From positions 1,240,001-1,304,000 of the forward strand of contig OZ252242.1 in the NCBI GenBank assembly GCA_965249595.1: a stretch of 64,000 nucleotides of DNA, given 5' to 3'. The stretch is from VXNJ01 sp965249595 (GTDB lineage Bacteria > Chloroflexota > UBA11872 > VXNJ01). This document shows positions 59,447 to 64,000 of the stretch, one piece after another. The notes beneath the pieces are model-generated. The model was given only the letters and a program-made list of their open reading frames with translations. It made no database searches and was not told the origin of the DNA. The translations under genes were made by a program, and so were the position numbers. How positions within the stretch are numbered: the first letter of the stretch is position 1; the number at the start of each line of letters is the position of its first letter.

Positions 59447-60735
59447 GGAGACTGCCGCGGCCGGTTGGCCAAGACTCGGGTTATCCGCATGCCATCGGTG
59501 GCGAGAACCTCGAAATGCCACCCTTGGTGTTCGAGGACGTCGCCGGCCGTGGGAATGCGCTGAAACCCCATCAGCAAGAATCCGGCCAGCGTTTCGTACG
59601 GCCCCACCGGGAGGTCGAAGCCGATCTCCAACTGGCAGTCGGAGGCGGTTGCCGAGCCATCGACGATGACTGCCCGGCGTGTCAACTGGCCGGGCGCAGC
59701 CTTGGCCCGGCCAGCGAGCAAGGGCAAAAGAACATCCTCGATGGAAAGGACCCCGGCCATAACCCCGTGCTCGTCAACGGCAATGGCGAGTGGATTTTGT
59801 TGGGCCCGCATATTGAGCAGCACCGAATAAAGCGGTGCGGCGATCGGAACGGTCAATGCCGGTTGCAGATACAAACGGATCGGAATGCTGGCCAAATCGC
59901 CGCGGGCAATTGATAGCAGGGCGCGGGCATTTACCACTCCCAGCAATTCGTCGCTGGCGCCATCTAGCACCGGCACCCTGTCGATGCCGTGCTGGGAGGC
60001 GGTTTGGGCCAGCTCGGCCATAGTGGCGTCGTGCGATAAGAAGACTACATTGCTGCGCGGAGTGAGTACGTCGCGGGCCTTGATCGAATCAAACGCGATC
60101 ACTGCTTGGGCCAAGCGCGAGGTGCTCGACGGCAGGACCCCGCTAAGCGACGACCAATGAATCGCTCGCAGCAGATCGGCCGATGTGCGCACTCCGCTAA
60201 GCTCGTCGGCCGGTTCAAGTCCGGCCAGGCGGATGAAACTGTTGGCCACCTGGTTGAGCGTATTGACCAGCGGTCGCGCCAATCGGTTCGAGGCTCCCAG
60301 CAGCGGGGCCAGCAGCAAGGTCATTTGCAGCGGTCGCGCTATCGCGAAATTTTTGGGCACCAACTCGCCGGCGATCATTTGCGCAAACGAGAGGAATACC
60401 AGTACGCCCACCGATACGGCGGCCAGGGCGGCTCCCGGTTGCGGGAGCAGCCCCAATCCCCCCAATGGATCGGCCAACGCAGGAGCGATCAGCAGCTCGG
60501 CGACAAACCCCAACAGGAGTGAGGAAACGGTAATTCCAAGCTGGGCGCCGGACAGTTCAAACGCCAGATTGCGCAGCACCGCCATGGATCTCACGGCGGC
60601 GGCCTGGCCCTCATCGGCCTGCTGCTCGACGCGGTAGCGGTTGACCGCGATGAGCGCGAATTGAGCTCCGGCGTAAACCCCGTTTATCGCGATTAAGGCT
60701 ACGACCAGACCAATACCCAGGAGGGCTTCGATCAG
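59443..60735 (-). CDS. CNNM/CBS-domain membrane protein, first of pair (non-standard start)
   Basis: The frame encodes KLIEALLGIGLVVALIAING then AGAQFALIAVNRYRVEQQADEG, the complete first helix and 'aefAl' motif, but from 60753 to 60594 it contains no ATG, GTG or TTG. The GTG at 60594 (RSMAVLRNLAFELSGAQLGI) would omit the first helix. CTG 60735 or ATC 60732 are the plausible starts. The rest includes the CBS region RDVLTPRSNVVFLSHDATM, VDEHGVMAGVLSIEDVLLPLL and the C-terminal DLPVGPYETLAGFLLMGFQ. Paralogue of the downstream gene; tandem duplication. Confidence 0.82.
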   Translation of the reverse strand: MIEALLGIGLVVALIAINGVYAGAQFALIAVNRYRVEQQADEGQAAAVRSMAVLRNLAFELSGAQLGITVSSLLLGFVAELLIAPALADPLGGLGLLPQPGAALAAVSVGVLVFLSFAQMIAGELVPKNFAIARPLQMTLLLAPLLGASNRLARPLVNTLNQVANSFIRLAGLEPADELSGVRTSADLLRAIHWSSLSGVLPSSTSRLAQAVIAFDSIKARDVLTPRSNVVFLSHDATMAELAQTASQHGIDRVPVLDGASDELLGVVNARALLSIARGDLASIPIRLYLQPALTVPIAAPLYSVLLNMRAQQNPLAIAVDEHGVMAGVLSIEDVLLPLLAGRAKAAPGQLTRRAVIVDGSATASDCQLEIGFDLPVGPYETLAGFLLMGFQRIPTAGDVLEHQGWHFEVLATDGMRITRVLANRPRQSP

Positions 60736-60852
60736 CTTTCCGTTCCGACGCGATCAGATTGATAAATCACGCCAGATTTTCGTCTCAATGTATGCGGCGA
60801 CGACATGCCGGGCAAAATCTACTGTTCACAACCACGCAATCGAGATCCCGCC

Positions 60853-62331
60853 ATGCCCGACCGCCCCAACATCCTCTGGTATTGCTCTGATCAGCAGCGA
60901 TTCGACACTATCGAGGGTTTAAACAACTCCCACATAAACACCCCTCGATTGCGCCAGTTCATGGATTCGGCGGTCACCTTCACGCACGCTCATTGCCAAA
61001 CGCAGATATGCACTCCGAGTCGGGCGAGCTTTCTCACCGGCATGTACCCCAGCGCGCTGGGGGTGCTAGGGAACGGAAACCCCTACTTTCCGCCCGAACA
61101 GTCCGGGCGCTTGATCACCCGGATATTGGCCGAGGACGGATACGATGTCGGCAACGCCGGCAAATTGCACCTGGCCGGGGCCGGCGGCGGCGCCGAGGAG
61201 AGAACCGAAGACGGGTACCGCTGGTTCCAGTACTCGCATTCCCACAAGGGACATGATCTCCCATTCCATGCCTATGCCGATTGGCTGCGGGCCCAGGGCG
61301 CCGATGCCGACAGCCTGCTCACCACCCAGCGCGGTCTTGGCGACACATATCGCCAGGGTGCTGAAATCAAGTCATTTGGCGGGCTCTACGAACCCACGCC
61401 GGATTCTGACAACGTTCCGCCCCATCTTCACCAGACCCACTGGTGCACGGAGATGGGAATCGAGTTCATCAACGCCAGCCGCTGGGAGGGTCAACCCTGG
61501 TTTCTCACCCTGAATCCATTCGATCCCCACGCCCCCTTTGATGCCCCGTACGAGTACTACCGCCGTTACGATCCGGACAACCTGCCAGGCGCCCATTTCC
61601 AGCAGAGCGATCTAGGGCACCAACAGCGACTTGTGGATGCCGGTATTGACTTTCAATCCAAACCAAAGGACCCGGAGGATTGGCAACACCGCAAGGTGCA
61701 GGCTTCGTACTACGCCATGATTGAGCAGCTTGATACCGAATTTGGGCGGTTGCTCGATCACCTGGAAGCCATCGGCCAGCGCGAGAACACGATCGTCATT
61801 TACGCGTCTGATCATGGCGAGGCGCTGTGCGACCACGGAATGATCCTGAAGGGCTGCCGGTTCTTTGAGGGGCTGGTGCGGGTTCCGCTGATGATCTCCT
61901 GGCCGGCCCGCTTTAAGGGTGGCCGAATCTGTGACGGGTTGGTCGAATTGGCCGACCTGGCCCCCACCTTGTACGAATCGCTGGGGATGGAGATCCCGTA
62001 TTTCGTGCAGGGCAAATCGCTGCTTGACATCCTAGATGGCCACAGCGACGGTTACGACCACCGGCAGTATGTCAGGACCGAGTTTTACGGCGCGATCAAT
62101 CACGACGACCAGACCCATGCGACGATGTATCGAACCAGACGCTGGAAGCTGATCACTTACCACGGCAAGGACTGCTACGAACTTTATGACCTGTCCACCG
62201 ACCCCTGGGAGCACGAGGACCTCTCGCGCGATCCCGCCCATGCCGACACGTTCCAGCGATTGCTGCGCCAGGCCTTTGACGCTCAGGCCTACTCGCGCGC
62301 CAATCCGGTGCCCCGAGTTTTTTCGTTTTGA
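60853..62331 (+). CDS. Sulfatase (formylglycine-type) 4
   Basis: 492 residues from ATG 60853. N-terminus RPNILWYCSDQQRFDTI closely matches sulfatase 1. Maturation signature CTPSR at residues 53-57, IYASDHGEALCDHGMILKG, and WKLITYHGKDCYELYDLSTDPWEHED. No signal peptide. It is followed by a LarA-like gene on the opposite strand about 1.1 kb away, repeating the sulfatase + LarA-like association seen at 20.8-23.5 kb. Substrate unknown. Confidence 0.92.
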   Translation: MPDRPNILWYCSDQQRFDTIEGLNNSHINTPRLRQFMDSAVTFTHAHCQTQICTPSRASFLTGMYPSALGVLGNGNPYFPPEQSGRLITRILAEDGYDVGNAGKLHLAGAGGGAEERTEDGYRWFQYSHSHKGHDLPFHAYADWLRAQGADADSLLTTQRGLGDTYRQGAEIKSFGGLYEPTPDSDNVPPHLHQTHWCTEMGIEFINASRWEGQPWFLTLNPFDPHAPFDAPYEYYRRYDPDNLPGAHFQQSDLGHQQRLVDAGIDFQSKPKDPEDWQHRKVQASYYAMIEQLDTEFGRLLDHLEAIGQRENTIVIYASDHGEALCDHGMILKGCRFFEGLVRVPLMISWPARFKGGRICDGLVELADLAPTLYESLGMEIPYFVQGKSLLDILDGHSDGYDHRQYVRTEFYGAINHDDQTHATMYRTRRWKLITYHGKDCYELYDLSTDPWEHEDLSRDPAHADTFQRLLRQAFDAQAYSRANPVPRVFSF

Positions 62332-62433
62332 GTGGTGGCCGCCGAAAAGCCCGACCAACTCAGCGGTGCGCTTTGGGCACCTGCTAGGCTGTCCTATTTC
62401 CGAGTAGATGTGACAGGCGAGCTCGGTTAAGAA

Positions 62434-62498
62434 GGGGTCACTTCAAGGCATCCTGCTGTGCAACGACACGCAGCGAAGGATTCCTTAAAGTGACCCCC
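62434..62498. repeat. Imperfect inverted repeat, about 25-nt arms
   Basis: Left arm GGGGTCACTTCAAGGCATCC (62434 on), right arm the reverse complement of GGGGTCACTTTAAGGAATCC (to 62498), short central part. A partial third copy, CCCTGAAGTGA, occurs at 62642-62652. The 395-nt gap 62332-62725 otherwise holds no gene I can support. May be a MITE-like or REP element. Confidence 0.5.
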
Positions 62499-62725
62499 GA
62501 AGACGCACCATGCCGCTTATCGCCTACGGGCGCTGGCGCTCGCCCCACAGGACTGTCCTCCGGCGCAGGCTCCGAGCGGCCAAAACCATGTGGCCGCCCG
62601 CAGTCGGATTACGCGCAGGTCTCGAGAAGTGGGGTTGCGCTCCCTGAAGTGATGTCTCAGCGAAATGGTCGTATTCCGGTCTCGGTCAACTCGCTGGTCT
62701 TGGGGAGCTCTTTATGAATCGCCTC

Positions 62726-63115
62726 CTACGAGATCGTGGCCAGGGATACGGTGCAGGACGCCATTCCCAACAGCACCCCGACTGCAAGGCCGGCGAGGAT
62801 GCCTTCGTTGATGGCACGGTCTTTCTTCAATAGCCGCAAAACTGCGCTCACTATCATGCCGACCACCAGGTAGATCCCCATCAGTACTGCAACGCCCAGA
62901 AAGAAAATGAGTTCTTCGAAATACATGCCGGAGTCGGAGTCCAACGCGACAAGGATCGGGATGATGATGAAAGGCACCGCCGTGAGTCCCGCAGCGATGA
63001 TGAACGCAGGCCGTTTGACCAGCTTTTTATCCGCGCCAAATTGCCGGCAAACACTGGCGTCCTGCGGGTTCTCTCGCTGGCATTTCTTGCAGGTCCAGGT
63101 TTGCTGAATACTCAC
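62726..63115 (-). CDS. Zinc-ribbon membrane protein, unknown
   Basis: 129 residues from GTG 63115, with GGGGAAG upstream. Start SIQQTWTCKKCQRENPQDASVC, a zinc-ribbon-like CxxC...C with the fourth cysteine replaced (CRQFG). Three hydrophobic helices follow: AFIIAAGLTAVPFIIIPILV, FFLGVAVLMGIYLVVGMIV, GILAGLAVGVLLGMASC. The frame is open to 63229, but the extra N-terminus is not convincing. Function unknown. Confidence 0.6.
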   Translation of the reverse strand: MSIQQTWTCKKCQRENPQDASVCRQFGADKKLVKRPAFIIAAGLTAVPFIIIPILVALDSDSGMYFEELIFFLGVAVLMGIYLVVGMIVSAVLRLLKKDRAINEGILAGLAVGVLLGMASCTVSLATIS

Positions 63116-63468
63116 GCTACTTCCCCGGGTCAGCCAGGCTGGAGGTTTCCATTTCGGGCAGTCTTCCGACTCATAGGGCATCCCAAACGAGTTGGAAGCG
63201 CCATAGTCAAGTCCTACGAAACCCGGCAACGCCCGTTCTGGCCGATAGGGATTACGATTGCCGTCGTGAACCTCAGCGGTGGTCCGTCTTCACCTTTTGT
63301 CGAGCCCCCATTGACGGGGTGCGGCCACCCCAAAAACAGGTTGGCGATTATGACCGCACACTGGCTGTGGTGTCTGCGCAAGACCGCGATTATTGTTGGC
63401 AGCAAATGTGCAATCGCGGATCCCAAAAAACCTCACTGCCAGACATAGTTAACGCTGAAGGCACCGCC

Positions 63469-64000
63469 TTAGGCCGTTGCGCCGACCAGGTCACCGTTGG
63501 AGGCGAATTGAAACGGCTCCGATCCGTCGATTCGTTCGGCTTTGCCCTCTTCCTCCAACTGCTGGGCAACTGGTTCGGAGGCCCAAAACTCGGATAGCTC
63601 CATGGTGTTGCGGATCCGGGCCATGCGAGGCGTTCCGCGCCCCGCCAATCGCGAGGCGACGGTCACGGCAGTGGCCAACGTCTCTTGATCGGTCGGGAAG
63701 TTCATTGGAATGCGTGCTCCGGTGACCGCCAGTGAAGTCGTGCCGTTGATGTAGGTCTTGTCCGGGTCCATCGCCGATACCAATTTGCCAGAGACGAAAT
63801 CGGCCATCCCGATTCCGGTTGCGTTGCCGCCCGATTCTTCGGTCAGGCGCAGGGTGGTCAGATAGTGATAGTCCGGGACCTTTTCGCCGTAGCTGAGGAG
63901 TCGCCATAGTCCGACCACATTGGTATCCATCCCGGCGCCCGAAATGTTCTTGCCCATTTCATCGACGACGAGCAGTTGCAACTGCTCGATGGGCAGGCGC
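63469..64000 (-). CDS. LarA-like nickel-pincer isomerase family protein, C-terminal part
   Basis: The 5' end lies outside the window. Visible from LPIEQLQLLVVDEMGKNISGAGMD to SEFWASEPVAQQLEEEGKAERI and GDLVGATA. Matches the last 170 residues of the protein at 20768-22024 (VDEMGKNISGSGMDSN, RLTE.S.GNA.G.G.A.F, NTMELS.FWASE) with extensive substitution, so it is a diverged paralogue. Possibly a different substrate. Lies convergent to sulfatase 4 across a small zinc-ribbon gene. Confidence 0.82.
   Translation of the reverse strand, partial: RLPIEQLQLLVVDEMGKNISGAGMDTNVVGLWRLLSYGEKVPDYHYLTTLRLTEESGGNATGIGMADFVSGKLVSAMDPDKTYINGTTSLAVTGARIPMNFPTDQETLATAVTVASRLAGRGTPRMARIRNTMELSEFWASEPVAQQLEEEGKAERIDGSEPFQFASNGDLVGATA

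Overview
The window looks like a piece of a Chloroflexota genome, probably close to the marine SAR202 / Dehalococcoidia-type lineages. This placement is inferred from gene content, not from a marker phylogeny. The clues are a Tal-Pgi pair of the fused Chloroflexota/cyanobacterial type, a polysaccharide deacetylase with a 'GGHRRFGAPLG'-like segment common in Chloroflexota, a DhnA-type class I aldolase, and a set of sulfatases, enolase-superfamily, LLM flavin-dependent and nickel-pincer (LarA-like) enzymes typical of oligotrophic heterotrophs that degrade sulfated or recalcitrant organic matter. Base composition is moderately GC-rich and fairly even. The palindrome GCGATCGC is strikingly frequent.

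Layout. 1-1.5 kb: the dnaX 5' part with the small SRP RNA just upstream. 1.7-12 kb: an MFS exporter, then a plus-strand central-carbon block (SDR, rpiB, tal, pgi, gnd, zwf, PHP phosphoesterase, class I aldolase, moaB-like). 12-19.5 kb: def, an M16 peptidase, a frameshifted nagA, glpK, a family-5 solute-binding protein and a ROK kinase. 18.5-23.5 kb: a minus-strand catabolic operon (sulfatase, LarA-like, MFS, ROK). 23.6-27 kb: NIL domain protein, polysaccharide deacetylase, small membrane protein, recF and a DciA-like gene. 26.8-31.5 kb: enolase-superfamily enzyme, LLM oxidoreductase, sugar isomerase/epimerase and a second sulfatase.

31.5-46.3 kb is the most unusual stretch. A permease plus tRNA-Gly unit is duplicated. 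The first copy has an intact permease and a decayed tRNA. The second has an intact tRNA-Gly(TCC), but its permease is cut by about 12.3 kb of foreign-looking DNA. That island starts with a degenerate IS element and carries a damaged peroxiredoxin, two aldo/keto reductases around an isochorismatase-family hydrolase, an SDR fragment, a transaldolase-like protein, a twice-frameshifted methyltransferase, a hydrolase fragment, an ankyrin-repeat protein and a 1165-residue TM0106-type RecB-nuclease/helicase.

46.3-64 kb returns to ordinary gene order: a DUF5069-like protein, otsB, a Zn/Mn-type ABC importer, a MetF-like reductase overlapping a DUF4914-like P-loop protein, smpB, a threonine synthase coupled to a third sulfatase, ferritin, two CNNM/CBS proteins in tandem, a fourth sulfatase, a zinc-ribbon membrane protein and the 3' part of a second LarA-like gene.

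Recurring oddities are single-base breaks in conserved genes (nagA, methyltransferase, an in-frame stop between tal and pgi) and three conserved genes (metF-like, zwf, one CNNM protein) whose essential N-terminus lies upstream of any ATG/GTG/TTG. These could be assembly errors or real decay and non-standard initiation. Raw reads and relatives would decide.
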